In this document: piece by piece, positions 37,145-50,600 of the stretch | Numbering within the stretch: position 1 is the stretch's first letter | Layout of the letters: every line of letters begins with the position of its first letter | NCBI GenBank assembly: GCA_036852015.1 | Contig: JAANDG010000378.1 | Location: 78,615 to 142,614, forward strand | Direction of reading: 5' to 3' | Length of the DNA: 64,000 nucleotides | Origin: Pelodera strongyloides | Taxonomy: Eukaryota; Nematoda; Chromadorea; Rhabditida; Rhabditidae | Translations under genes and position numbers: made by a program | The notes under the pieces: generated by a model | The model's input: the letters and a program-made list of their open reading frames with translations, nothing else | What the model was told of the DNA's origin: nothing | The model's database searches: none

Positions 37145-40100
37145 TCATCCATTTGGAACAGGCGAGCATTCCAAATCCCGAACAACTTGTTCATTATATG
37201 CACCTTGTGGTTCAAAACCCATAACTAGCACATCACCGGATGTTTCCGATAAGCCGTCGTCACCACGTAGATATTCATGTAAAGAAGGATCCTGTTCCTG
37301 TTCCTAAAAGGGACAGATTTTGAACGTACATACAGATAGAGTTACATAGATTCCTTGCGTAAATGCATGTTCATATACATGTTTATAAATTCCTTGCATA
37401 TACATAAATTCCTTGCGTAAATGCATGTTCTCTTTAGCTTAGTGGACGAAAAGTAAAAGTATCAAAGATGAGTATCACTCAAATTTGTAATGCCACAAAA
37501 CACTCTGTGCATGAACGTATCCCTAAATAAGAAGTTGAATCCAGAAGAAGTGCATACCTAGGCCTACATACTTATCATTTGATGTACATACCTACATATA
37601 AGCTAGAACTATACTCATACTTGTTCTCGCATACACATATACTGCGCCACTGGCAATAGCAAACTTACCAAATCGTCCGAGAGCACAATCGTTCCAAACA
37701 TTCCACAGTCATGTACCAATCCATTACGGCCAATTGCAACAAAATGTGTGGTTTGGCGACCAGCGTAGAATACGCGATACGCACTGGAATAGAACAGTTG
37801 AGAGTCAGAGTAAAAACTTAGGGTTCCTGTTGGTCGACTTAGTTTATTTTACCCTGCATCCTGCATGCTGTTTCTCTTTGGTTCTTTGTTGTCTATCAAT
37901 AACCAGGGCATAAGCCTCGCCGGTGAGTCCGGAGGTGGTTCGCGAAATTTTCTCTGTTTGCGATACGTTTCTAATAAATTCCTCGTACCAACTCCGGGCT
38001 TCCCATACCTTCTATGCTAATTCCGGAGGTGGTTCAACCATGATCCCTCTAAATTTATGCAATATTCTAATTCCGGTGGTGGTTCGCCGGTGAGCTCGTC
38101 GGCGGGCTTAGGATATGCCAATAACCCATATTATAAAAAAACGATAAAAAATGGTCACAACACAGTGCGTAATCGACCATTTCTAGGCTAGTCCAAAAAT
38201 TCCCATACTCCCAAATACATATTCATGTTTGAGTGAAATGCTTAAATGCATTAGATAGTTGGGGAAACCCACGGTAGTCGAGTTTCATATATCGGATGCC
38301 ACTAAATGAGAGCCCCAACATATTTAGCCATTACTGAAACAAAAAGTTTCCGCCACACTACAAAGTACAAAGTCAGACCACCTTCATTTACGCATGGAAT
38401 TTATGCAATATAGGTCTTGAAGGAAGTCTACTCACAATAACTTGTTGAACAAAAAGGCCTACCCATTAAAGTACTTGAATAGTTTCCCATCTGGTCCAGT
38501 CTCCACAACTCCGTTCTTGTCCACTTCTGCTGCACAGATGCACCTAAACGGAAGGAACTACGGTGGTGGGAGTCATAACATAAAACATCCCGCCAAATGC
38601 GCTCACCTCCCGATCCGTAATGCACTGTATGCAAATTAGTCTAAATCACCTCCCCAACATTTCGAGATGCGGACCTAATTTATTCCCTGGTTGGAGTCCT
38701 AGAGGTTCGGCACGGCCTATTGTACTTTGTCTTAATTAAAGCGAAATACCGGCCGGTTTTTTGAAACGCATCTTGGCAACCGAATTCTTACGTATTGATG
38801 GTAATTTACTCAAATTTAGCTCAATTTTTTATTCTAATTTATGCTCATTTGCAAAAGTTGCATAGGTATGCTGGTGTACAGGATGCGTTTCAAAAACCGG
38901 CCGGTATTTCGCTTTAACACTTTAACTACGGACGTCCCTAATAAACGTGTTTCGAAGACACTGATAAGCGGAAAATCTGAAAACTAATAACGTTTTTGGT
39001 GGGGAATGAAATCGCGTTCAATTTCAATAAAAACTTATTTAAAGCGAAATGCTAGCCCCTTTGGAAAATTTGCATATGATAAGCAAATCCTATGTATCCT
39101 ATGCTAATTTTGTACGATTGCCGTGGACGATCGTACAAAATTGGCATAGGATACATAGGATTTGCTTATCATATGCAAATTTTCCAAAGGGGCTAGCATT
39201 TCGCTTTAACACAGTACCTGTTGATCATTCGGTAAACATTTTGCTCTCGTGAAACATTCTTCGACTGTAAATTCCTTTGATGCGTACCCAACATTGGAGA
39301 ACCACGTGGACTGTCGCTTTGTAAAACGTGAGGCCTGAAATGTGGGAATAGAATAGGGAAGCTATTATCTACTTACAACACAACGAGATCTTTCTGATTT
39401 TACCGATTTTCGGGGGCGGGCCGCCTAATGCTCAGGACCTCTGCGGTCAAGTCATAAGCTTTGAATAATGTATTGAACTACCCTTGAATAAAGGATCACG
39501 CTCTTGTGGCGTAAAAGATTAATTATTATTTCTCACGTTTAAACACCTACCGTACGTAACAATTTGACATGGATTCGATTGGATTTCCGTCTTCGTTCAC
39601 AATTTCTTCCTTAGCAACAAGGGTAGGACGAAAAAAAAACCACGATTATATTAAATACACTAATACACAAAATTAAAATATCCTAATACAGTGACTAGTA
39701 ACTACACTACATCAACTAGCATTAGATTGGTTATAAATCAGTGTGTAAAACCACTAAACCACGCACATACATACACCGCACATTTCTTATTCATCGCTTA
39801 TATAGTGAGTAAAATGACTAATCTCGGTATTTCGGTCACTTATAGGCGAAAACATCCAATTTACGCACGCAGTTTATACCACGACGTATATTTTTACATG
39901 TTGAATAAAACATACAATAATCATATAAAATAAACAAACAAAAATAGAACTCACTCATTTAATCGCAGCCGGATTCTCGGCTGTTCTCCGTGATGGGCAG
40001 ATGACGTAGACGGATAGACGTGTTGCAAAGATGCTTCATTTCTGGCACTGAACTTGTATTCCCGATGGCTGGAGGCGATGTCTTGGTCTTGTTCAATCAT

Positions 40101-43074
40101 GCTCGCACTAAAGTAGAAATATTACAACAGATATTAAAAAACAAGATAAAGAGTACCGGGTTATTTCAACAGAACGCAGAAATGGTGCACCGGGGTCCAG
40201 TTCATTTCTGAAACCGGGCATATTGGCCTTTAAACTTCCAGGAAACCGATTTATCCCCGCCGGTTTTACCCAGCTGGCCAGCTAACAACTTTTAAACCTT
40301 TGGTAGGATGTGTTCCGCGGTTTGCTGGTTCCGGGCCGGAATCCAACCAACGACCGGCGGCGGCATGATCAAGGCGCTTGCCAATACACCATTTCCCCAC
40401 ATAAATATTACAACAACAAATATAACGATAATAGCACCACTAATATACGCCGTTTGTCATACTCAGATAGCAACTTTCAGGGACCATATAGAGACCGCGT
40501 ACTAATAATCTGCCATCATCGGAGTTTCGCAAATGTTGTAAATCAAATGCATATGTTACAAAAGCCTTCAAAAACCTGCCGTTCTATCTATTTAAATTTA
40601 GAACAGTAACTTGCCGCTCACCGGCGTTTCTTTCCCTGTGCCTGAGGCTTCACTGGAAGGGAATCATCCACATTGATGAATTCCTCGTCGTTTTCGTCAT
40701 CTCCATCAACGTCAAGTGACACATCATTCTGAAGGTAGTTGTTAGTAACTATCCTACTTTTTTCAGTTTTTCCGATGAATAATGGTCGGGAAATATTTGT
40801 TCGAAAGTGGCAATTGGCAAAACTGAAGGCACATCCGACGTGTGTGTAAGGTACTAAAGTGTCTTCAACGAGAGCTAAATTTGAATTGTGATTGTGGAAT
40901 AGCGTATGAGTAGAAATAAGAGCTGACCTCAATGTCATTATCACCCATAAATGTCATTTCGTCTCCCCCGACAACACCCTTCAGTCCCATCATGTCCACA
41001 TCGGAATCCTGATTTCTAGACAACACATTGTAAAACATGGGCAAACTTGAAATTAGCATACGCAACACAACAAAACAAGTTAAAGTATAAATATTAGACA
41101 CACGGAGACTACAGGCTACAGTACCACATTTACATTAAAGAATTATGGCTACAAAATGCGCTTCACTTCAATTCAAATGGCGATAAGGGCGCATAAAACG
41201 AATAGGGAAATCGGTGAAAAGTCGTAAACAGAAGGGGGAAACCAAAATTGCGTAAACAAATTCTTTTCGTTTTGCCTTACGACAAACGTAATGAAGCTTT
41301 CCGTCATTAGTTGAAATTCTCAATAACCATTTCAAAATTAACATAACATACTCGTTGTAGAGACGTTCGATAACCTTCTTGTAGTATGCGAGCATGTGCG
41401 AAAACACAAGGCGCATCGCCTCCTTTTTGCTCCGGACGGTTGTTGTATGAGCAAACTCTAGGAAAAGAAACATTTCAGAGGCCGCGTTCAGGATTGCGAA
41501 AAGAAAGAAAAAATAATAATAATAAAAATGTCGATTGGGATGGGCAGGAAATGTTTCAAAACTGAAATATGCTGAACGTGTAAGAGATACAGATACCAGA
41601 CGGTCAGAACATTTCTTTTCTTTCTTTTCGGTCAAACCCGAACCCGAAGGCGCCCTGGATCAGATCAAAAATTCTGAATGGTAAGTTCGATTGAAAACTC
41701 TTACTTGAACTTACCAATGGTAAGCTCGCCGCTATAATCAAAAATTAATAATGAATACCTGGCTCAACAAATGAATCCGTCTCGGCAGCTTGAAAGTTCA
41801 AGAAACGAATCAACGGATGCCAGAAGAGTGGTTTCGGCTTTTCACACGACATTCCGATATCAGCCTGAAATTAATTACCAGTAAGTATCCTGAGTTTATG
41901 CATTATTTATATTGTTGTTTTTTACATCGGGTGATCGGGGATAAACTAGAATCTCAACCGACTATAACTAAGAAAACAAAACAAAAACTATCGGAACATC
42001 AGAGGCATTAGCCACTCCGATTCCTTCGGGGAAATAGTCCCTGGGGACAGAAAAGCATTTTAATGTGAGACACGCAGAGAAAAAGACGGGGAATTTCCCA
42101 TGGAGAATTGAGTGGTGAATGCGGCCTCATAAATAAGTGAATACATCAGGTGTAATGTTTCCGCACACCTTATTCTTCTTGAAAACGTAGTGCTGCTTGG
42201 TTGGGTAGTTGAACAAATCCATCATATGGGAGATTCCAACTCCTAGTTGTGTTTCCGACAACTTTTCCACTTCTTCCGTGGTTATGTCGCGGACAAACGG
42301 AACGTACATCACCTCCTGAAAGATTGTCATTTTATTAAAGTGGCGTTAGTTTTTTTGGCTATATGTCAGTCAAAATAAGTAAATAATTAAGAAGCCAAAT
42401 ATAGATGCATATGGCACGCAAAGACGCAAACTTAGAAACAATATTGAACAGCTGAATTGTGTGTACTCATGCATACCACACTACACGATATGGAAAGAGA
42501 CAGAATGACACAAGCTAAGCAGTTGCATATATTAGTGCTTCGTGCCTCAAAAAACGCCTCTGACGGAATATACTCACCGCACATAATGCGTAAAACGCCG
42601 TACCTTTCCTTCCACTGGATCGTGGAGAATATGGTTCCGAAATTGAGATGACAAAGCTGCTCGAATAAGAGGCTTCGAACCAAAGAAAGAAAGGTGTTTC
42701 CTGAAATAAGAAAACTTCGTACTTCATACAGCCCAAACGCTCCTTTGCTAAGTTGTAGGCACGTTTGAAAGGAACCGCCTTTACCAGAATTCAGTTCTCT
42801 ACAACTTTTGCATTCCCATATTTGTTAATTCTGTAAGTTCCAACTTTTACTTGAAGAAACCCCTAATTCCAAACATTCCAAAAACAGACCTCGGATCCGG
42901 TGAACTGACAACGAGCATATAATGTTCATCGGAATGTGAGTTCATGTGCGCCAGAATACTGCGCACACGGCCAATATCCCGGCACTTTTCACGGTTCACG
43001 TACTTCATGGTACGAACACGCGGTGTCTTTCTATTGGCGCCCGTTTGAGGTCCGCCCGCACTCATGCGACTCAT
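37145..43074 (-). CDS. Unrecognised protein, about 510 residues
   Basis: Exons (minus): 42890-43074 (ATG at the first base, right after a TTTTCAG acceptor, suggesting trans-splicing), 42604-42700, 42169-42315, 41759-41864, 41352-41457, 40928-41015, 40622-40728, 39955-40107, 39551-39609, 39218-39334, 38463-38543, 37669-37783 and 37145-37303 (stop). All joins agree in phase except 39955 to 39551, where a tiny exon of length 1 mod 3 is probably missing. Visible traits: a basic N-terminus (NRKTPRVRTMK), a region with SHMMDLFNYPTKQHYVF, an acidic stretch (VDGDDENDEE) followed by basic GKKRRA that could be a nuclear signal, a low-complexity Ser/Gln segment, and a C-terminal part with TTHFVAIGRNG and VHDCGMFGTIVLSDD. 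I recognise no family; a nuclear protein is only a guess. Divergent from the F-box gene, 1.6 kb away. Confidence 0.75.
38585..38700 (-). repeat. Single unit of the 43-bp satellite with its flanks
   Basis: Reverse complement of the satellite unit (GACTAATTTGCATACAGTGC) together with both sequences that flank the array at 17185-17230 and 18150-18175. It looks like the unexpanded form of the same repeat. Confidence 0.8.
38736..38917. mobile_element. MITE family A, copy 3
   Basis: TTAAAGCGAAATACCGGCCG ... GGCCGGTATTTCGCTTTAA; both ends are intact. Confidence 0.92.
39039..39209. mobile_element. MITE family B, copy 3
   Basis: Near-perfect hairpin with TTAA ends. Its right end lies 8 nt from exon 39218-39334, just inside the donor site of that exon (minus sense). 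Confidence 0.92.
40135..40391 (-). mobile_element. tRNA-derived SINE, copy 1
   Basis: Minus-strand copy of the SINE at 58547-58824. It shares the tRNA-like head (GGCAAGCGCCTTG..., GGTTGGATTCCGGCCCGGAA), the body (AAACCGGCGGGGATAAATCG, TTTCAGAAATGAACTGGACC) and the TCTTTATCTTGTT tail. In an intron of the unrecognised gene, with the tail 27 nt before the next exon. Confidence 0.85.
42002..42129. mobile_element. MITE family D, copy 5 (left end shortened)
   Basis: The body and right end (GAATGCGGCCTCA) are intact; the left end lacks the TATTCACC part. Confidence 0.7.
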
Positions 43075-43487
43075 CTGAAAAGATATAGAGTAATAAAAAG
43101 AGCATAAACACACACATCAAAATGGAAGAAACACGACGGACAACTTCAAGAAACGAAAGCTGTCGTTGCAACTGTTGTTTTACCTTCCGCGCATCACTAA
43201 ATTCGATGTAGTCTGACGTGAATAAAGTAAATAATAAGCAAAATAATCTTTTTGAAAAACCAAAAAATCCCAAATAAAAAGGCAATGTGCGTGCGAAAAG
43301 GCGGAGCCAACCACACTGCGTTCGCTGCAGGTTTGGGTCTAAGTACATGTGCTGTTATAGTAGCTTCAACACTAACACTAAAAATACATAGCGAATCTGA
43401 GATAAACTAGCCTTTGATGGGCGGTAGAGAGAACAGAATTCTCTCTTTAGATGAATGACTGCTATTATCAGGTACGAAGCAGACAAA

Positions 43488-43590
43488 TTAGGCTTTGGCT
43501 TAGGCATAGGCTTAGGCGTAGGCTTAGGCATAGGCTTAGGCGTAGGCTTAGGCGCAAGCTTAGGCGTGAGCTTAGGCGTAGGCTTAGGCG
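43488..43590. repeat. Degenerate TTAGGC telomere-like array
   Basis: Repeats of GGCTTAGGC(G/A)TA, a 12-bp higher-order form of TTAGGC, which is the nematode telomeric hexamer. Shorter runs are at 50836-50862 (GCCTAA), 31985-32000, 22886-22898 and 4827-4842. The Pro-Lys ORF on the minus strand comes from this array. Confidence 0.85.
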
Positions 43591-43783
43591 CGGGCACAGA
43601 AGACGAAAATAACTGAATCCGTTTTTTTTATTATTAGTCATAAGAGCACCCTCACTTTTCTGACGCTCAACGCAGACGAGAGAATGCTACTCTCGCTCTC
43701 AAAATATGTATTTTATCATCGCGCACACTGTCTCATACATGGTCCCGAAATGAAACACTCGATGTGTGCCCGATTATCGCCAA

Positions 43784-44166
43784 AATAACCCCGATATGTG
43801 CCCGATCAAGTCCCTCAAATAATCGGGCACGGATCGGGCACATATTGGGTTTTTTTGTTACAATAATCGGGCATAAATCGGGTTTCCACTTCCTGTGTAC
43901 GCTTCTTGTTCAACTCCCTGATTAACCAGACGCTCGGGATAGAGTCACGCACAAGAGAGCGCCGCTCGCTTTCAAAAATATTTAGGGAAGAAAGAGAAAA
44001 GGCGTTTATTTTCCTAGCTGGACAGGAAAGTTAAAACCCCCCGATTTGTGCCCGATTATCTGCGAAAAAAAACCCCGATATGTGCTCGATTACTCAAAAA
44101 AAAAACCGATATGTGCCCGACCCGTGCCCGATTATTTGAGGGATTTGATCGGGCACATATCGGAGT
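43784..44166. mobile_element. TIR element with CCGATATGTGCCCGAT ends
   Basis: CCCGATATGTGCCCGATCAA... with CCTCAAATAATCGGGCA (43784-43840) is inverted at 44125-44166 (TGCCCGATTATTTGAGGGAT...). Inner copies of the same motifs are present. Non-coding. Confidence 0.8.
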
Positions 44167-44651
44167 TTTAAGTTTCCCATGTAGAAAATATTGAAAGGTA
44201 ACGCTTGTAAAAGGCAACTGTCCCAGTAGTTCACTCTTGGTTTCGTTCACCTAGGTATAACTGGAATACCGAGTGTGTCGTTATTTAATCACCATGTGAC
44301 AAGTTTGAATATTTCTCGCCGTCGTCACGCCACCTGCAATTTAGCATATAACGTACGAGAGGTATTTTCCCATGTCAAATGTCACCACTCGCATCTGTCA
44401 AATGGTGAATTTACGATCCAGGTGCATTTGGGGTCCTACACACGACCCTAAGCAAGTCTAACAAACCAGTGTACGGCAGAGCACGAAACAAGAAACTTGC
44501 TTTGATTCACATATTTTTTTTTCCACAACGCTTTTCGTATACCAACCATGTTACTCCTCTAGAGTGCACATTTTTTTTAGATTCTCTGTGTTACTAGTGT
44601 GCTTCTTCTTAGTGTAAATCATTTTATCCTAAAGATAAGTTCCCTTTTCAG

Positions 44652-47600
44652 GCTTTTGTTATGGGCGCAAAGTTCGAGAGGCTGTCATTGGTAGCAAGTG
44701 AGCGGGAGAGCACAAATCCGTTTAGTAGCCTTCCGAACGAGATTCTTGAGCTGATTTTCTCCTATTTAAGGCCAAAATCACTCATACAAAACGTATTGCC
44801 GGTATGCCGCAGGTTTTACGAGTAAGTTTTTTTCAGTAAGGGTAGAATGAATAGAGCAACAGTGAAAAAAGCAGAATTTTTCTTTATTTACACGGAGGTA
44901 TTGGTTTACCACTGACTTAAACCTTAGGCTATAACGACTAACACAGCTGGTCATCTTTGCAACGATTTTTCCGACAATGAGCGCAGATTACGATCGCTTA
45001 CTTACAATTTACTTTCATTCTTCTATATTTCCAAACTGTACATTTTCAGCATTCTCGGCAACGAACTGATGTGGCATCTGAAACTAAAGGTATTCTTTTT
45101 TGAAACTCATTTTCTACAGTAATCTTTCTCAACTTTAGCATCTGTTTATGACTGATGTGCTAATAGGAACAATTTACAGCATCACCCCCTAAACATTCGG
45201 CTGTGTGAAGCAGAAACGAGCTCGTCCGATTTCTCCATCGTAAGGTTTGTAGACATGCTCGCTCAACAAGTTAGATATATGGTATTCAACAAGTTAATAT
45301 CTTAATGAACACCTTTATACAAAACAAAATTCCACATTTCTGCGAATAATTGCGGGACTGTTTCACCTTTGTGCCTTTTTTGTGCTTTTTTGTATTTTGT
45401 GTTTTATTATCTGCAAAATATGTAGAAAAGAAATCAGGCAAAAAAGCTCCTTTTACCGGGAAATGCACAGAGGAAAAAGGTGACCCAAGCACAAGTACAG
45501 TACGCTTAAAGCGAAATGCCAGCTCCTTTGGAAAATTTGCATATGATAAGCAAATCCTATGTATCCTATGCTAATTCTGCGCGATAGCCGTGGACGATCG
45601 CGCAAAATTAGCATAGGATACATAGGATTTGCTTATCATATGCAAATTTTCCAAAGGAGCTGGCATTTCGCTTTAAACTCCATATGTTATATAATGCCCG
45701 AGGAGGTGTGTCACAAATTAAAAACGTTAGCAACTCATTATCATCACATGGGACTTACATGGGACAAGTGTGGCAAAACTTGATTATACATGTACCTGAT
45801 TTGCTTTGTTTTAGAACCTATGATGCAATAGTAACAGAGGAAGAGCTTGCTAAAAATTGGAACGAAAAAGAAAGGTAAAACAGAGGCCGTATTTACCAAC
45901 ACGCGGGGAGCCCTCCCTGGCCTCCCCAGGGAGCTAAAGAGCGCGTAGAGAGTGCGAGATCAGAAGAAATTCAGAGCGCTGGTGAGCCTAGGGAGGGCTC
46001 CCTGTGTGTTGGTGAATACGGCCTCAGTCTATTTATCACCGCTTCTGCGAGCTCACGTCAGCGTGATTGAGCAACAGTATTTCAGAAAATAATAGACAAT
46101 CAATTATCGCATTACCGCAAACACTTGCGCATTATTAGAGGGCTCACCGGCTACCGTAGACAGAAAGAAAATAACCTTTGCACAGTTTAGTTATGTTATT
46201 TCTCGGTTATGCTTTATGCTTGACGATAATTCTTACGGTATCAAAAAATAGTTGTCATATACTGCAATTTCCAAAAGATGTTTTTCATAAAAAACATCAA
46301 AGCTACCGTAGTTTGTGACTACGGTTTTTTAATTTAGCTATTATGCAAAGAGCAGGTGAGGTGTGACTACGACATATCTTTTCGAATGTTGCGTCTACTA
46401 GAAATGGGTTGACCTACTTGGATGCGGTTCACTTTTTTTGTGGGCCTGCCCTTTTGTTGACCAACTCGCGGCCAACTCTTGACCAGGTTTCATCGAAAAC
46501 GCATCATCTGGTCACGAAATGGTCGCGAACCAGTCACCAGCTAGTAATTAGTTCATTTTCCTACATTATAGATACATTACCTCTCCAAATCGCGGCTACG
46601 TGTCTTCAATCAAACTGTTCAAGGATTCCGGCCGTCGGTTTTGTCTGTCCGCAGCTCATAATGGCCTCCTAGACAGATATACCATAAAACTGTGGAGCGT
46701 GGATATGATGCATGTATGTGTTGAATTTTTTGAGTCTTGTTCTTTTAAAGGAAGGCAGTCACGTCAAATTCATCATTTTACTTTGTGCATAATTGAATAT
46801 AGGAAAGAATTGAAAAAAATACTTTACCAAAACCAAATTATTTGAAATCTAACCCAGGGAGTGAAGACAAGCGGAGTTACTAGACTACCGCGGGATTACA
46901 AAACGTATGGGTACAACAACTTGCCAGTCAAGAGTATGTAAATTATTTCGGAAAATATCTACATATAAACTTTTTGTGACTGCGCTCTGTGACTTGTGAC
47001 GGCCCATTTCAAAATACCCCTATTTTTGATGATTGCATCTGATTCTCCATGTCAAATATAGTAGGATGCAATATTTTTCTAATTTTCAAGCGCAAAATTC
47101 ACGCAGTATTCAGCAATTTACCCCTGCCAGTCATACCCAACTATTTACCGCATTTGTCACGCCCCTTCGCGCTAATTGGGCAATATGCTCTATTGGGCGT
47201 GGCAATTGCGATATCGGCGAATCAGCGCGAATGGGCGTGCCAACTGCGATGGATAGCTGTGTATGACTGCTCACGTTAAATTGCTGAATAATGAGTGATT
47301 TTTGCGCCTGAAAATTAGAAAATTATTGCATCCTACTATATTTGACATGGAGAATCAGATGGAATCATCAAAAATAGGGGTCATTTGAAATGGGCCTGAC
47401 CCTTTAAAGCGAAATACCAGCCGGTTTGTGAAACGCATCTCAAATATCATCATTCTTATGCAGTTATGCTAAAAGGGGTCTATTGGGGTCTATTTTTTAT
47501 TCAAATTTATGCTCATTTGCATATGAAGCATAGGAAAGCAGGGAGTACTCGATGCGTTTCAAAAACCGGCCGGTATTTCGCTTTAAAGGGAGGTACGGGA

Positions 47601-50600
47601 AAATCCTTGCGCAGAAACAGGAAGCACGGCCCTTTTTTACGTTCATTAGTATTCTTTGTCTACATAGTAATGGTCAAACGAATAAAGATCATTCCTACGA
47701 TTATAAAGACGCGTTTCCAATACAAGAAATCCCTAAAAGCGCCAAAATTGATTCTGACTACGGTACCTGTGCGAACAGTTTGCCGGAGAATAACTCTGCG
47801 AGTCCTAGGCTTCACGCAATGCGGTTTTCACAGTAATATTTTCGAAATTCCGGACATTCTGTACAAGTAAATTGAGGAAAACTTTTTTTCTCGTGGGCCT
47901 GTCTCTAACTTCAAGCAGCCCAGCCCAGCAAGACACGTTTTTCGAGGTTAATGTATGGCGGGTCCTGCATATCCAATTTTTGCGTACAAAATAAAAAAAA
48001 GGCTTTTTAAAAAGGCAGTTTATGCTCATTTATGTTGTTTTTATGTGTTTTTTCGAAAAAAATAAATAAATTGGGTACCATTTCGCTTACTTTTCGCTTA
48101 CATTTCGCTTACTAAACTCCGCAATTACGGAGCACCTGAAATTATATTTTTTTTACAAATATTCTCGCCATGAAAAGACCTTGTTTTTGCGTGAACGCTG
48201 GATTTAATTTTTTTTTGATTTACAGTCCTTGCGTCACTAAATTTAATATAACTATGTAATTGGGTTTTTTTGCGCTGAAAATCATTCTGTTTGGGTTTTT
48301 GGGCAGGCTTGATTTAGTGTTTGCACTAGATTTCCTCAAAACGTAGTTTGGGTGAGCGTAAACTTATGAAATGCATTGTCCTCGCTTGAACACCCCGAAG
48401 GCCAATTTTCTAGGGAAGTCGATTGATTTCCCCAGCTTGATACCCCCATGTACCAAATTTTAAAGGGAATGTCAAGCCTGTTTTTCATGGTGAGCTCAAA
48501 AAAAGCATGTTTTGAAGGTAAGGAAAGTGAAAATAAAAATAAACAAAAACTTTCATATAAGAAGAAAAACTATTTCAAACCCCTCCAAAAAACTCCTTCA
48601 ATATGGGATTCTGGTCATTTGAACAAAATCAGAACTATTCTCTGTCCGCAGGACCGTTTGCTGTTAGACAGCAAACAAAAAGAGGAGAGCGCGAGAGAAA
48701 TTTTTTTAGGTCAGCAAAGAAAAAGAGGAGAGCGCGAAAGAAATTTTGTAAACTACGGTATTTGTGACAGCGTGTTATAGAATATCAGTGAATCAGGCTT
48801 GACATTCGCTTTAAACCTTTGGGGGAAAGGGGTTCCAGGACGGGAGAATCGAACCTACGACCATTGGCATGAGCAAGGCGCTTGCCACTGCGCCAAACAA
48901 GTCTTTGTTTCATCTTAGTATTGTATTTTTTCCAGCAGCGTTTCGCGGAGGATGATTGTCTACTGTTTGAGTGCGATTCCAAACACAGGGGCGTCATGGA
49001 CGAGATTGTAATGCACTCCAACGATCAGTTCGCTGCATGTATTGGGGACAGTGTAAAGTTGTGGGATATTGGCAACTCTTCGATTAGGGTATGTGTTCTG
49101 AATTCTGAACGGCCTAGATAAATATAGCCATTCATAACTCTCTTCGTTCTTAGACATTAATCGTATTTGTTTCTCAATAGACCGTATTTTCTAATGTTTG
49201 TTCCTTCCAAATACGTGTATTAAATACCGATCTTTTTTTGAAATGCCCCGTTGACATTTTCATTTTTATGTAAAGATGCCAACGATGCTCATCGATTTGC
49301 ACCTAGGAAGCGAAAAAAACGGCACTCGTTGATTTGTTTCGCACATAGGAGGGAAAATAACCTAGTTCACCTCGCCGGGATCGAACTCCGACCTCTGTAT
49401 TGAGAGTTGGACGCTCTGCCCACCAGGCTGTACGACCATCTCCAATAAAAAGTCAACATTTAGGAGGTTTTCGCGCGAAACTATGGCCGCTACGTGGGTG
49501 CAATGACCCTTTCTGACGGGATACTAGCATGTTCCACGGTCGCGGTAGATATTTCTCTCCTTGATTTACGAGACGGAATGAAGGTAAGTGAACGTTCTAT
49601 CACTCGATAATTATTATCGGTACACATTTGCCATTTTACTAACAATAAATTAACAAGATTACTGAATTGTTCTGTTCGCATTCCCAAAAAAATCAATTAG
49701 TATGGCGGTACTTTAAATAAAATCAAAAATATTGAATATAGCCATCAATCGAGTTCGAAAGCACTCTGCTGTTGTTCATATTTTTATAAGGAATGCGTCC
49801 TAGCTGGCTGGCAAAGTGCTTATTCATTCAGCTGCACAGGAAAACGAAATAATTGCCAAAACCAAAAAAAATAATAAACGCCGTTGGAAAAAAAAACATT
49901 TGGTGACTTGTTCGTGATTGGTTCTTGACTATTTGGTGACAACTTTATGACGGTTTTCGATGGTATTTGGTCACGACCTGGTCACGAAGAGGTCACCAAA
50001 TGGTCAGGCCCACGAAAAACCCATGAACCCTATCCAAGTGGAATCAGCCAGTTTCAGGAAATTGCTGTCAGTCCATTTGCAGAACCCCCCGCTTACGATC
50101 TCATACAATCGCTCAAGTTAAAGGTGATGGCTTACCTCTTTGGGCTCAACTGCACGCCAAATGCTTTACCAATTGCTCCAGCAGCTGGTAAACGTTTTGT
50201 GCGCAAAAACCCTATGTTGCGATTTTATATATTAAACTCTTTATTTAGAAAAACGAAAAACAATATCAAATGTAATTAACATGAAAAGAGAGAAACACAC
50301 ACAGGATGGAACAAACATAACATTTTGAACAAGTTTTTTTTACTCATCCAGCTTCTATGTTTTCGTGCACAAAAACATAAACCATATGGTCCCCTCCAGA
50401 AAAAGTCCGCAGGCTGAATCTTGCATTCTGTTTTTTTTTGCAGTCTGTGACTTTCGACTATTCTGTTTCCTATTAAAGGGAGAGGCCCACGAGAAAAAGG
50501 TGTTTCTTAATTTACTTGAACAGAATGTCCGGAATTTTAGAAATATTACTGTGAAAACCGCATTTCTTTACGCCTAGAACTCGCAGAGATATTTCACGGC

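Larger units (their letters stand above)
43075..44651. promoter_or_regulatory. Divergent intergenic region (shared promoter region)
   Basis: It separates the starts of the unrecognised gene (minus) and the F-box/WD40 gene (plus), so promoters for both should lie here. It contains a TTAGGC-like array (43488-43590) and a TIR element (43784-44166). No TATA or other core motif is convincing. Confidence 0.5.

Noticed and set aside
43355..43597. Pro-Lys repeat protein ([10 protein letters not shown])
   Set aside because: Encoded by the TTAGGC-like array; not expected to be a gene.
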